Positions 50,319-60,274 of a stretch of 62,321 nt of DNA are shown in pieces; position 1 is the stretch's first letter, and each line of letters opens with the position of its first letter. The translations under genes and the position numbers were made by a program. Under the pieces are notes generated by a model. It was not told the origin of the DNA. It saw nothing but the letters and a program-made list of their open reading frames with translations, and made no database searches. The stretch comes from Streptomyces lateritius (GTDB lineage: Bacteria; Actinomycetota; Actinomycetes; Streptomycetales; Streptomycetaceae), in assembly GCF_014649715.1 (NCBI RefSeq), contig NZ_BMTO01000016.1, positions 1 through 62,321 on the forward strand, in the 5' to 3' direction.

Positions 50319-51368
50319 ATGCTCGAGGAGCTGTTGACTGCCGCGGCGGGCGTGGGAACGGCCGCCGTGGTGTACGCGGGGGCGGCCGCGCGCGTGGTGA
50401 AGCAGTACGAACGGGGCGTGGTCTTCCGCTTCGGCCGGCTGCTGCCGGAGGTGCGCAGGCCCGGCTTCACGATGATCGTTCCCGTCATCGACCGGCTGCA
50501 CAAGGTGAACCTGCAGATCGTGACGCTGCCCGTGCCCGCGCAGGAGGGCATCACCCGGGACAACGTGACGGTGCGGGTGGACGCGGTCGTGTACTTCAAG
50601 GTGGTCGACGCGGCGGACGCGCTGGTGCGGGTGGAGGACTACCGGTTCGCGGTCTCGCAGATGGCGCAGACGTCGCTGCGGTCGATCATCGGCAAGAGCG
50701 ACCTGGACGACCTGCTCTCCAACCGGGAGAAGCTCAACCAGGGTCTGGAACTGATGCTCGACAGTCCGGCGATGGGCTGGGGGGTCGCGATCGACCGGGT
50801 CGAGATCAAGGACGTCTCGCTGCCGGAGACGATGAAGCGCTCGATGGCGCGGCAGGCGGAGGCGGACCGTGAGCGGCGGGCACGGGTGATCAACGCGGAC
50901 GCGGAGCTGCAGGCGTCCAAGAAGCTCGCGGAGGCGGCGGCGGTGATGTCGGAGCAGCCGGCGGCGCTGCAGCTGCGGCTGCTGCAGACGGTCGTGGCGG
51001 TGGCGGCGGAGAAGAACTCGACGCTGGTGCTGCCGTTCCCCGTGGAGCTGTTGCGGTTTCTGGAGCGCGCGGCGCAGGCACAGGGCGGCGGGGAGCGGAG
51101 TCAGGCGGCCGGAGCGAGCGCGCCCGGGACTCCCAAGGCTCCGGCGACTCCCTCGGCTCCTCCGGCGCCGCCGGTCGCCCTGCCCGAGACCTTCACGGAC
51201 CTCTCCCCCGACCTCCCCGGTGAACCGGGCGCACCGGGCGCCTACGACCCCCCGCTTCCCGACCTGGGGGACTACGAGGAACCGGAGGACGAGACCGACG
51301 ACACCGTCATCGGCCCTCCGGTCGACCCGGCCCCGCGTTCGTCCCGGTCCACCCGGGACGAACCCTGA
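50319..51368 (+). CDS. SPFH/stomatin-like (slipin) membrane protein
   Basis: 349 residues. A short N-terminal hydrophobic segment (about 5-27) precedes a band-7/SPFH domain (~30-200: VKQYERGVVFRFGRLLPEVRRPG...GITRDNVTVRVDAVVYFKV), then a coiled-coil region (ARQAEADRERRARVINADAELQASKKLAEAA). The tail is Pro/Glu/Asp-rich (~250-349). Slipins oligomerise on membranes, often with an NfeD partner; no NfeD gene is adjacent. Start ATG 50319, with a GTG immediately before it as an alternative. It lies 47 nt after the APH-like gene. Confidence 0.92.
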   Translation: MLEELLTAAAGVGTAAVVYAGAAARVVKQYERGVVFRFGRLLPEVRRPGFTMIVPVIDRLHKVNLQIVTLPVPAQEGITRDNVTVRVDAVVYFKVVDAADALVRVEDYRFAVSQMAQTSLRSIIGKSDLDDLLSNREKLNQGLELMLDSPAMGWGVAIDRVEIKDVSLPETMKRSMARQAEADRERRARVINADAELQASKKLAEAAAVMSEQPAALQLRLLQTVVAVAAEKNSTLVLPFPVELLRFLERAAQAQGGGERSQAAGASAPGTPKAPATPSAPPAPPVALPETFTDLSPDLPGEPGAPGAYDPPLPDLGDYEEPEDETDDTVIGPPVDPAPRSSRSTRDEP

Positions 51369-51382
51369 TCCGAGAAACGGAA

Positions 51383-51425
51383 GGAGCGGGTGGCGGCCCC
51401 CGTCGTGGGGCCCGCCACCCGCTCC
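51383..51425. terminator. Bidirectional terminator between the slipin gene and proS
   Basis: A 14-bp perfect outer stem (51383-51396 with 51412-51425) with further pairing inside, between convergent stops at 51368 and 51438. It is flanked by AA on the left and CCTT on the right. Confidence 0.82.
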
Positions 51426-51437
51426 CTTACCGCGTTG

Positions 51438-53132
51438 CTACGCGCTGAGGCGGGCGACCGCCTCGGCCACCGTCAGCTCCTCGCGCTCACCCGTGCGGCG
51501 GTCCTTCAGCTCCAGGACGCCCTCGGCCGAGCGGCGGCCGGCGACCAGGATCTTCGGGACGCCGATGAGCTCGGCGTCGGTGAACTTCACACCCGGGGAC
51601 ACTCCCGCGCGGTCGTCGACCAGGACCCGCAGGCCGGCCGCCTTGAGCTGCTCGGAGACGTCGAGCGCCAGCTCCGTCTGGAGGGCCTTGCCGGCGGCGA
51701 CGACATGGACGTCGGCCGGGGCGACCTCGGCGGGCCAGCACAAACCCTTGTCGTCGGCGTGCTGCTCGGCCAGGGCCGCGACCGCGCGCGAGACGCCGAT
51801 GCCGTACGAGCCCATGGTCACCCGGACGGGCTTGCCGTTCTGGCCGAGGACGTCGAGCTGGAAGGCGTCGGCGTACTTGCGGCCGAGCTGGAAGATGTGG
51901 CCGATCTCGATCGCGCGGTCCATCTTCAGGCCGGTGCCGCACGTGGGGCAGGGGTCGCCCTCCTCGACGACGACGACGTCGAGGTAGTCGTCGACCTCGA
52001 AGTCGCGGCCGGCGACGACGTTCTTCGCGTGCTTGCCGTCCTTGTTGGCGCCGGTGATCCAGGAGGTGCCGGCCGCGACGCGCGGGTCGGCGATGTAGCG
52101 GACCTTGTCGAGGCCCTGCGGGCCGACGTAGCCGCGTACCAGGTCGGACCGGCCCTCGAAGTCCTCGCCGGTGACCATCTCGACGACGGCCGGAGCCAGG
52201 TGGTCCTCCAGCTTGCCGAGGTCCACCTCGCGGTCGCCGGGCACACCGACGGCGACGATCTCGCCGTCGACCTTGACCAGCAGGTTCTTCAGCGTGGCGG
52301 AGGCCGGGACGCCGAGGTGCTGGGCGAGGGTCTCGATGGTCGGGGTGTCGGGGGTGTCCAGCTCCTCGACCGGGCCGACCGCGGACGCGTCCGCGGCCTC
52401 GGCCTTGAAGGTGACGGCCTCGGTGTTGGCGGCGTACTCGCAGTTGGGGCAGTACACGAAGGTGTCCTCGCCGGCCGCCGCCGGGGCGAGGAACTCCTCG
52501 GACGCCGAGCCGCCCATGGCGCCGGAGATCGCCGAGACGATCTTGTGCTCGAGCCCGAGCCGGTTGAAGATCTTGATGTACGCCTCGCGGTGCAGCGCGT
52601 ACGACTCGGCCAGGCCCTCGTCCGTGGTGTCGAAGGAGTACGAGTCCTTCATCTGGAACTCGCGGCCGCGCAGGATGCCCGAGCGCGGACGCGCCTCGTC
52701 GCGGTACTTCGTCTGGATCTGGTACAGGATCACCGGCAGGTCCTTGTAGGACGTGCACTGGTCCTTGACCAGCTGGGTGAAGATCTCCTCGTGCGTCGGG
52801 CCGAGGAGGTAGTCGCCGCCCTTGCGGTCCTGGAGGCGGAACAGCTCGGGGCCGTACTCCTCCCAGCGGCCGGAGGCCTCGTAGGGCTCCTTGGGCAGCA
52901 GCGCGGGCAGCAGGACCTCCTGCGCGCCCATCTCGTCCATCTCCTCGCGCACCACGCGGGCTACGTTCTCCAGCACCTTCATGCCGAGCGGCAGCCAGGA
53001 CCAGATGCCCGCGGCGTTGCGGCGGACGTATCCGGCGCGGACGAGCAGCTTGTGGCTGAGCGTCTCGGCGTCCGCCGGGTCGTCGCGCAGTGTCTTGACC
53101 ATCAACCGGGACATGCGCTGGACCTGGGCCAT
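51438..53132 (-). CDS. proS: Prolyl-tRNA synthetase
   Basis: 564 residues, GGAG before the ATG at 53132. It is the bacterial-type class II ProRS: N-terminal motif 1 region, LLGPTHEEIFT (motif 2 area), the inserted editing (INS) domain at about 225-400, motif 3 with MGSYGIGVSRAVAALAEQH, and the anticodon-binding domain from ~465. A CPNC...CPTCG cysteine pair is present in the insertion region. The upstream open frame past 53132 is not coding-like. Confidence 0.96.
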   Translation of the reverse strand: MAQVQRMSRLMVKTLRDDPADAETLSHKLLVRAGYVRRNAAGIWSWLPLGMKVLENVARVVREEMDEMGAQEVLLPALLPKEPYEASGRWEEYGPELFRLQDRKGGDYLLGPTHEEIFTQLVKDQCTSYKDLPVILYQIQTKYRDEARPRSGILRGREFQMKDSYSFDTTDEGLAESYALHREAYIKIFNRLGLEHKIVSAISGAMGGSASEEFLAPAAAGEDTFVYCPNCEYAANTEAVTFKAEAADASAVGPVEELDTPDTPTIETLAQHLGVPASATLKNLLVKVDGEIVAVGVPGDREVDLGKLEDHLAPAVVEMVTGEDFEGRSDLVRGYVGPQGLDKVRYIADPRVAAGTSWITGANKDGKHAKNVVAGRDFEVDDYLDVVVVEEGDPCPTCGTGLKMDRAIEIGHIFQLGRKYADAFQLDVLGQNGKPVRVTMGSYGIGVSRAVAALAEQHADDKGLCWPAEVAPADVHVVAAGKALQTELALDVSEQLKAAGLRVLVDDRAGVSPGVKFTDAELIGVPKILVAGRRSAEGVLELKDRRTGEREELTVAEAVARLSA

Positions 53133-53200
53133 GGGGAACTCTCCTGCGGTGAAAAGTGTGAGGGTCCCGAGGTTAGCCGGGGGGCCCGCGCGGGCGGAAA

Positions 53201-53782
53201 TCAGTTCCGCGCCGAGGGTCCCGTCGAGGGCCGCGCCGCGGGCTTCCTCCGCAGCGGGAGCGGGGCGCCCATCACGGCGTACGGGCGGGGGGCGCTGGGG
53301 AAGTGGACCATGCGCGCCAGGTCGGTGTAGCCGAGGGCGCGGTAGAGGGCGCGGGCCGGGCTCTCGGTGTCGATGGCGGAGAGGATCGAGCGGGGCTGTT
53401 CGGCCCGGTCGGTGATGGTGGTGATCAGTCCCCGGCCCAGGCCGCGGCCCTGGTGGGCGGGGTGGACGTGGAGTTCGGTGATCACGAAGGAGTCGTCGAG
53501 CCACTCCACGGTGTGCGCGGCGCGCAGGTACGGCTCGACGACGCCGGACCACCAGTGGGAGCGGTCGTTGGGCATCCCGTACACGAAGCCGACGAGCCGG
53601 CCGCCGGCGGTGGTGGCGCCGTACGCGCAGGCGCCGGGATTGAGCAGATGGCGGAGCACGATGTGCCGTCGTACGACGATCTCGTCCTCGCTCAGTCCGA
53701 AGGCGAGCGCCTGCACGGCGAGGGCTTCGTCCACCCGCGCGGCGAGGTTGACCGGTCCGATCGTGACGTCAGCGTCGTCCAT
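53201..53782 (-). CDS. GNAT-family N-acetyltransferase
   Basis: 193 residues. The acetyl-CoA-binding core is LHVHPAHQGRGLGRGLI (about 104-120), with the second signature ARALYRALGYTDLARMVHF near residue 145. The substrate is unknown. It lies 69 nt upstream of proS and 30 nt downstream of another GNAT gene, all on the same strand. Confidence 0.88.
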   Translation of the reverse strand: MDDADVTIGPVNLAARVDEALAVQALAFGLSEDEIVVRRHIVLRHLLNPGACAYGATTAGGRLVGFVYGMPNDRSHWWSGVVEPYLRAAHTVEWLDDSFVITELHVHPAHQGRGLGRGLITTITDRAEQPRSILSAIDTESPARALYRALGYTDLARMVHFPSAPRPYAVMGAPLPLRRKPAARPSTGPSARN

Positions 53783-53811
53783 GGCCGCACCTTACAAGTC
53801 GGTCCGTCGCC

Positions 53812-54657
53812 TCAGAACAGCACGCTCATGAAGGCGCCGACCTCGCGGAAGCCGACGCGGCGGTACGCGGCCCGGGCGGGGGCGTTGTAGTCGTTGACGT
53901 ACAGGCTGACGACGGGGGCGACGTCGCGGAGGGCGTAGCGCAGTACGGCGGCCATGCCGGTCTCGGAGAGGCCCTTGCCCCGGTGTTCGGGGGCGACCCA
54001 GACGCCTTGGATCTGGCAGGCCTGGCGGGTCGCGGCGCCGATCTCCGCCTTGAAGACGACCTTGCCGTCCTCGATCCGGGCGAAGGAGCGTCCGGTACCG
54101 ACCAGCTCGGCGACGCGGGCCTGGTAGAGCAGTCCGCCGTCGCCGGCCATCGGCGAGATGCCGACCTCCTCGGTGAACATGGCCACGCAGGCGGGCATGA
54201 TCACCTCGATCTCGTCCTTGCGGATGCGGCGGACGAGGGGGTCGGGCTCGACAGTGGCGGAGGGTTCCTCGGTGACCATCAGCGGCTGGTGGGCGCGGAC
54301 GTCGCGGGCGGGGCCCCAGCTGGGCTCCAGGAGCCGCCAGAGCAGGGCCGTGGGCTCGGCGGGGCCGACGATGGAGGAGCAGCGGCGGCCGGCCCTGCGG
54401 GCCCGGTCGGCGAAGGCGCGGACGGCCTCGGGGGTGGCACAGAGGGGGACGAGATTGGCGCCGGAGTAGCACAGGGAGCGCAGGTGTCCGTCGGTGTACC
54501 AGCCCCACATCTCGCCGCCGAGGCGCCAGGGATCGAGTCCGGCCGCCTGGACGCGGGCGGCGACGAAGGCGTTCTCGACGGGGGCGCTTTCCAGGACGGC
54601 GAGCGCGGCGCCGAGGTCGGCGGGTTCGAGGACCCGGGTGGTGGTCTGCGTCAACAC
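53812..54657 (-). CDS. GNAT acetyltransferase with N-terminal DUF4081-like domain
   Basis: 281 residues. The first ~130 residues (SAPVENAFVAARVQAAGLDPWRLGGEMWGW...) form a separate domain of the DUF4081 type. Residues ~140-281 are a GNAT fold with QIQGVWVAPEHRGKGLSETGMAAV and the closing NAPARAAYRRVGFREVG. GTG start. The pairing of two GNAT genes is conserved next to proS in Streptomyces as I remember it. Substrate unknown. Confidence 0.88.
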   Translation of the reverse strand: MLTQTTTRVLEPADLGAALAVLESAPVENAFVAARVQAAGLDPWRLGGEMWGWYTDGHLRSLCYSGANLVPLCATPEAVRAFADRARRAGRRCSSIVGPAEPTALLWRLLEPSWGPARDVRAHQPLMVTEEPSATVEPDPLVRRIRKDEIEVIMPACVAMFTEEVGISPMAGDGGLLYQARVAELVGTGRSFARIEDGKVVFKAEIGAATRQACQIQGVWVAPEHRGKGLSETGMAAVLRYALRDVAPVVSLYVNDYNAPARAAYRRVGFREVGAFMSVLF

Positions 54658-54821
54658 GGGGGCGCCTCACGGTGCGGTCTGCTGATCTCCGCACTTTACC
54701 TGGCCCACCCCCGGGGTGTCGGGTGGTGCGCCGGAACCCCGGGACGCCCGCCTGCCTCGCCGGGGCGTCTCGGGCCCGCCGCCCGCGCGGGGCGACCGTG
54801 CGAACCTGCGCGGGGACGGCG

Positions 54822-54854
54822 CGAGGCCCCGGCGCGCGGGGCGCCGGGGCCTCG
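54822..54854 (-). terminator. ispG terminator hairpin
   Basis: A 14-bp perfect stem (54822-54835 with 54841-54854) with a 5-nt loop, 20 nt beyond the ispG stop. It closes the dxr-rseP-ispG block. Confidence 0.8.
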
Positions 54855-54874
54855 TGACGTACGTCCGTACGCGG

Positions 54875-56032
<1,158 letters not shown>

Positions 56033-56096
56033 CAGCTGTACAACCCCAAGGTGTGGTTCATCGGGCTCAGGTCTTCGAGATTACCGCCCCGGCGGG

Positions 56097-56129
56097 GGGC
56101 GGCCGGACACCACGGGGGTCCGGCCGCCC
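56097..56129 (-). terminator. Hairpin between the rseP-like gene and ispG
   Basis: A 12-bp perfect stem (56097-56108 with 56118-56129) lies 5 nt after the rseP-like stop and about 65 nt before ispG. It is likely a partial terminator, giving ispG some independence from dxr. Confidence 0.65.
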
Positions 56130-56134
56130 AGCCG

Positions 56135-57439
56135 TCACGTCAGCTTCACCGGGTTGACGATGTCGGCGGCGAGGACGAGCAGGGTGAAGCAGACGAAGAC
56201 GCCCGCCACCACATAGGCCACCGGCATCAGCTTGGCCACGTCGAACGGGCCCGGGTCGGGGCGCTTGAAGATCCGCGCGGTGTGGCGGCGTACGGACTCC
56301 CACAGGGCGCCCGCGATGTGCCCGCCGTCGAGCGGGAGCAGCGGCAGCATGTTGAACAGGAACAGCGAGACGTTGAACATCACGACCAGCTGCAGGAAGA
56401 AGACCAGGATGGTCTGCGGCGGGGCGTCGATGTTCATCAGCTCGCCGCTGATCCGGGCGGCGCCGACGACGCCGACCGGGGAGTCCTGCTTGCGCTCGCC
56501 GTCGCCGAAGGTGGCGTCCCAGAGGTCCGGGATCTTGCCGGGGAGGGCGAGGACGGCCTCCGCGCCGGCCTGGAGCTGGTCGGTCATGCGGGAGGCCGAC
56601 TCGCCGAAGGTGAGCGGGACGACCTCACGGCCGGACTCGAAGCCCAGGTAGCCGGCGGTGACGTACTGGACGGGCTGGACGACGTTGCCGTCGGCGTCCT
56701 TCTTGGGGACCCTGTTCTCCAGGAGCGTGGCGCGCAGCTCCCTCTCCTCGCCGCCGCGCTGGACGGTGACGGTGGCCGGGCCGGTGGTGGCGCGGATGCG
56801 CTCGGAGAGGGTGTTCCAGTCGGAGACCCGTTCGCCGTTGAAGGCGACGATCCGGTCGCCCTTGAGGAGCCCCGCGGCCTTCGCGGGCGAGGGGCGGTCG
56901 CCGGGCTTGCAGGTGTCGCGCTTCTCGCTCTGGTCGATGACGCAGTTGGTGACGCCGGCGACCTTGGTGGTCTGGGTCTCGAACCCGACGGCCATGGCGC
57001 TGCCGAAGAAGAGCAGGACGGCGAGGATCAGGTTCATGAACGGGCCGGCGAACATCACGATGACGCGCTTCCACGGCTTGCGCGTGTAGAAGAGCCGCTT
57101 CTCGTCACCGGGCTGGAGCTCCTCGAAGGAGGCCTCGCGGGCGTCCTCGATCATCGAGCGCCAGGGCGAGGTGGAGCGGGCCTCGATGCGGCCGTCCTTT
57201 CCGGGCGGGAACATGCCGATCATGCGGATGTAGCCGCCGGCCGGGATGGCCTTGATGCCGTACTCGGTCTCGCCCTTCCGCTTCGACCAGAGGGTCGGGC
57301 CGAAACCGACCATGTACTGCGGCACCCGGATGCCGAAGAGCTTGGCCGTGGAGAGGTGGCCGAGTTCGTGCCAGGCGATGGAGACGAGCAGCCCCACCGC
57401 GAACAGCACGATGCCGAGGAGCGTGAGAAGTACGGTCAT
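56135..57439 (-). CDS. rseP: Site-2 zinc metalloprotease, RseP-like (M50)
   Basis: 434 residues. The zinc motif HELGH (24-28) lies in the first transmembrane helix, with GFGPTLWSKRKGETEYGIKAIPAGGYIRM after it. A PDZ domain is at about 195-270 (SPAKAAGLLKGDRIVAFNGERV), and a C-terminal pair of helices carries the LPLLPLDGGH motif with the third ligand. It performs intramembrane cleavage, probably of an anti-sigma factor. Its start overlaps the dxr stop (ATGA), so it is translationally coupled to dxr. Confidence 0.94.
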   Translation of the reverse strand: MTVLLTLLGIVLFAVGLLVSIAWHELGHLSTAKLFGIRVPQYMVGFGPTLWSKRKGETEYGIKAIPAGGYIRMIGMFPPGKDGRIEARSTSPWRSMIEDAREASFEELQPGDEKRLFYTRKPWKRVIVMFAGPFMNLILAVLLFFGSAMAVGFETQTTKVAGVTNCVIDQSEKRDTCKPGDRPSPAKAAGLLKGDRIVAFNGERVSDWNTLSERIRATTGPATVTVQRGGEERELRATLLENRVPKKDADGNVVQPVQYVTAGYLGFESGREVVPLTFGESASRMTDQLQAGAEAVLALPGKIPDLWDATFGDGERKQDSPVGVVGAARISGELMNIDAPPQTILVFFLQLVVMFNVSLFLFNMLPLLPLDGGHIAGALWESVRRHTARIFKRPDPGPFDVAKLMPVAYVVAGVFVCFTLLVLAADIVNPVKLT

Positions 57440-58716
57440 GCGCGCGCCTCCGCGGTCGCCTTCGCTGCGAGTTCTGCCAGTTCACGGGCCCGGGCGCGGG
57501 CCCAGGTCTCCGCTTCCAGGACGTCCGACACCGTGAGCGAGGTTCCCGCGGCGGACGTTCCGCTGTGGGTTCCGTGCTCGGTGACGACTGCCGTGACCGT
57601 ATCCATGATTCCGTTGAACGGCAGCCGTCCGGCGAGAAACGCCTCGACACACTCCTCGTTCGCCGCGTTGAAGACGGCGGGCGCGGTGCCGCCCCGCTCG
57701 CCGACGTGGCGGGCGAGGGCGACGGACGGGAAGGCCTCGGTGTCGAGCGGGAAGAACTCCCACGTGGAGGCCTTCGACCAGTCGAACGCGGGGGCGGCGT
57801 CCGGGACCCGCTCGGGCCAGCCGATGCCGATGGCGATCGGACCGCGCATGTCCGGCGGGGTGGCCTGGGCGAGGGTCGATCCGTCGGTGAACTCCACCAT
57901 CGAGTGCACGTAGGACTGGGGGTGGACGACGACCTCGATGCGGTCGAAGGGGATGTCGTAGAGCAGGTGCGCCTCGATGACCTCCAGGCCCTTGTTCACG
58001 AGGGTGGCGCTGTTGACGGTGATGACCGGTCCCATGGCCCAGGTGGGGTGGGCGAGCGCGTCCTCGCGGGTGACGTGGGCCAGCTCCTCGCGCGTACGGC
58101 CGCGGAAGGGCCCGCCGGAGGCGGTGACGACCAGCTTGCGGACGTCGGCGCGGGTGCCGGCGGCGAGCGCCTGGAAGAGGGCGGCGTGCTCGGAGTCGAC
58201 CGGGATGATCTGGCCGGGCTTGGCCACCGCCTTGACCAGCGGGCCGCCGACGATCAGCGACTCCTTGTTGGCGAGGGCGAGGGTGCGGCCTGCTTCGAGT
58301 GCGGCGAGCGTGGGCGCCAGGCCGATGGAACCGGTGATGCCGTTGAGCACCGTGTGGCACGGGGAGGCGGCCAGCTCGGTGGCGGCGTCGGGACCCGCGA
58401 GGATCTCGGGCAGCGGCTCAGAGCCGTACCACCGCGTCAGCGCGTCCCGGAGCTCCGGGACGGCGTCCTCGCGGGCCACGGCGACCGTGGTGACCCGCAG
58501 TCGGTGCGCCTGCTCGGCGAGCAGCCCGATCCGGCCGCCGGAGGCGGCGAGGCCGGTGACCCGGAAGCGGTCGGGGTTGCGCAGGACCAGGTCGATGGCC
58601 TGGGTGCCGATGGACCCGGTGGAGCCGAGGACGACGATGTCCCGGCGGCCTTCGGCTGGATCGAAGGCGATGTGCGGGTCGGCGAGAGGAGAGGGGCGGT
58701 CGCTCATGCCCCCCAT
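57436..58716 (-). CDS. dxr: 1-deoxy-D-xylulose 5-phosphate reductoisomerase
   Basis: 426 residues. The NADPH motif is GSTGSIGTQAID. LANKESLIVGG and SEHAALFQAL carry the metal/substrate ligands, and PSYVHSM-type sequence (HPQSYVHSMVEF) is typical. The enzyme makes MEP, the committed step of the pathway also served by ispG here. An ATG at 58707 (MSDRPSPLAD) is an alternative start; neither has a convincing Shine-Dalgarno. Confidence 0.96.
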   Translation of the reverse strand: MGGMSDRPSPLADPHIAFDPAEGRRDIVVLGSTGSIGTQAIDLVLRNPDRFRVTGLAASGGRIGLLAEQAHRLRVTTVAVAREDAVPELRDALTRWYGSEPLPEILAGPDAATELAASPCHTVLNGITGSIGLAPTLAALEAGRTLALANKESLIVGGPLVKAVAKPGQIIPVDSEHAALFQALAAGTRADVRKLVVTASGGPFRGRTREELAHVTREDALAHPTWAMGPVITVNSATLVNKGLEVIEAHLLYDIPFDRIEVVVHPQSYVHSMVEFTDGSTLAQATPPDMRGPIAIGIGWPERVPDAAPAFDWSKASTWEFFPLDTEAFPSVALARHVGERGGTAPAVFNAANEECVEAFLAGRLPFNGIMDTVTAVVTEHGTHSGTSAAGTSLTVSDVLEAETWARARARELAELAAKATAEARA

Positions 58717-58741
58717 TCTTGCCGCAAAGACCGGGCGGGCT

Positions 58742-59989
58742 TCACGGGGTGCGGGTGAACGCCTCGAAGACGCGGTGGAAGTCGGGGAAGGTCTTCCGTA
58801 CGCAGCCGGGGTCGTCGAAGGTGATGCCGGGGGCGCGCAGGCCGGTGACGGCGAAGGACATGACGATCCGGTGGTCGCCGTGGGTGGCGATCTCGACGCC
58901 GGTCCCGGAGGGGGTGCCGGGCCGGATCTCGATCCAGTCGGGGCCGGTGGTGACGGCGATGCCGAGGCGGCGGAGGTTCTCGGCGCACGCGTCGAGGCGG
59001 TCGCACTCCTTGACCCGGGTGTTGGCGACGTCCTCGATCCTGACCGGTCCGTCGGCGAAGGGGGCGAGGGCGGCGAGCGTCGGCATGGTGTCGGAGATGT
59101 CCCGCATGTTGACGGTGAGGCCGCGCAGGGTGCCGGTGCCGCGGACGGTGGTGGCCGTCTCGGTGATCTCCACCTCCGCGCCCATGCGGCGCAGGACGTC
59201 GACGAAGCGGAGGTCTCCCTGGAGGGCGCCGGTGCCGAGGCCGGGGACGGTGACGGTGCGGCCGGGGTCGAGGGCGGCGGCGGCGAAGAAGTAGCTGGAG
59301 GTGGAGGCGTCGGGCTCGATGGCGTAGGTGGTCGCCCGGTAGCCGGTGGGGGCGACGGTGTACGTGCGGCCGTCCTGGGTGATCTGCGCGCCGAAGGCCC
59401 GCATCATCGCCAGGGTGATCTCGACGTACGGCTCCGAGACGAGGTCGGTGACGGTGATGGCGAGGCCCTCGGCGGTGAGCGGGCCGAGCATGAGCAGCGC
59501 GGTCAGGTACTGGGAGGACTGGCCGGCGTCGAGGGTGAGCGTCCCGCCCTTGATTCCCTGCGCGGTGACCGTGAGGGGGTGGTGGCCCTCGGCTCCGTGG
59601 TGGTGGAGGTCGACGCCGAGCCGGCGCAGGGCGGCGGTGAGGGGGCCGAGGGGGCGGCGGCGCATCTGGGGGGAGGCGTCGAAGCGGAAGGTGCCGTGGC
59701 CTGCGGCGGCGAGGGCGGGGAGGAAGCGGGCGGTGGTGGCGCCGTCGCGGCAGTACACGTCGGCGTCGTCGAGGGCCGGCCCGGCGGGCCGCCCCTCGAC
59801 GTGCCAGGCCTGCGGCTCCTGCCTGACCTCGTACCCGAGGGACTTCAGCCCTTCGGCGAAGCCCTCGGTGTCGTCGGAGAGGAGCGGCCGGAGGAGGGTG
59901 GTGGTCCCGTCGGCCGCGGCGGCGAGGAAGAGCGCGCGGGCGGTGACGGACTTGGAACCGGGAATCTCGATGACGGTCACGGCCACCAT
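58742..59989 (-). CDS. aroA: EPSP synthase (AroA) family protein, possibly a second paralogue
   Basis: 415 residues, starting MVAVTVIEIPGSKSVTARALF. Active-site elements of 3-phosphoshikimate 1-carboxyvinyltransferase are present: GSKS with the substrate Lys, SSQYLTALL, DTMPTLAALAPF with the catalytic Asp, RVKECDR (usually RxKESDR) and HGDHRIVMSFA. The loop usually reading GNAGT is replaced by CRDGATT. The catalytic set looks complete, so it is probably active, but the divergent loops suggest a paralogue distinct from the housekeeping enzyme. It is monocistronic between dxr and the acyl-CoA dehydrogenase. Confidence 0.85.
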   Translation of the reverse strand: MVAVTVIEIPGSKSVTARALFLAAAADGTTTLLRPLLSDDTEGFAEGLKSLGYEVRQEPQAWHVEGRPAGPALDDADVYCRDGATTARFLPALAAAGHGTFRFDASPQMRRRPLGPLTAALRRLGVDLHHHGAEGHHPLTVTAQGIKGGTLTLDAGQSSQYLTALLMLGPLTAEGLAITVTDLVSEPYVEITLAMMRAFGAQITQDGRTYTVAPTGYRATTYAIEPDASTSSYFFAAAALDPGRTVTVPGLGTGALQGDLRFVDVLRRMGAEVEITETATTVRGTGTLRGLTVNMRDISDTMPTLAALAPFADGPVRIEDVANTRVKECDRLDACAENLRRLGIAVTTGPDWIEIRPGTPSGTGVEIATHGDHRIVMSFAVTGLRAPGITFDDPGCVRKTFPDFHRVFEAFTRTP

Positions 59990-60228
59990 GGTGCCGTGGG
60001 CCGCGGCGCCCGGCCCCGCGCGTCCGCACCGTGGACGGCCGCGGCTCGCCCCCCGCTGTGCCCGGGCGTCCCGGCGGGGCGCCTGGGCACAAACGACGGC
60101 GCCGCACCGTGGGAACCGTACGGACCGGGAGCCTGGCCCCGGCAAGGGCGCCGTCCCGTGTGCCCACCGTCCCGCCCCCGCCGGACAGTTGCCCACGACG
60201 GGGGGGTGGGGCGAGGCAGGGCGGGCGC

Positions 60229-60243
60229 CGCCCCGGCGGGGCG
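60229..60243 (-). terminator. Short GC hairpin after the acyl-CoA dehydrogenase gene
   Basis: A 6-bp perfect stem with a GGC loop, about 32 nt after the stop. Weak by itself. The rest of the 285-nt gap up to aroA (59990-60274) is very GC-rich and holds nothing else I can support. Confidence 0.4.
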
Positions 60244-60274
60244 AATGGCCTCGACCGGGGAGATCGGTGGCCCG

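Noticed and set aside
59990..60274. Possible small gene in the GC-rich gap between aroA and the acyl-CoA dehydrogenase gene
   Set aside because: Open frames here exist only as extensions of aroA or antisense reading; no ribosome binding site or domain is seen.
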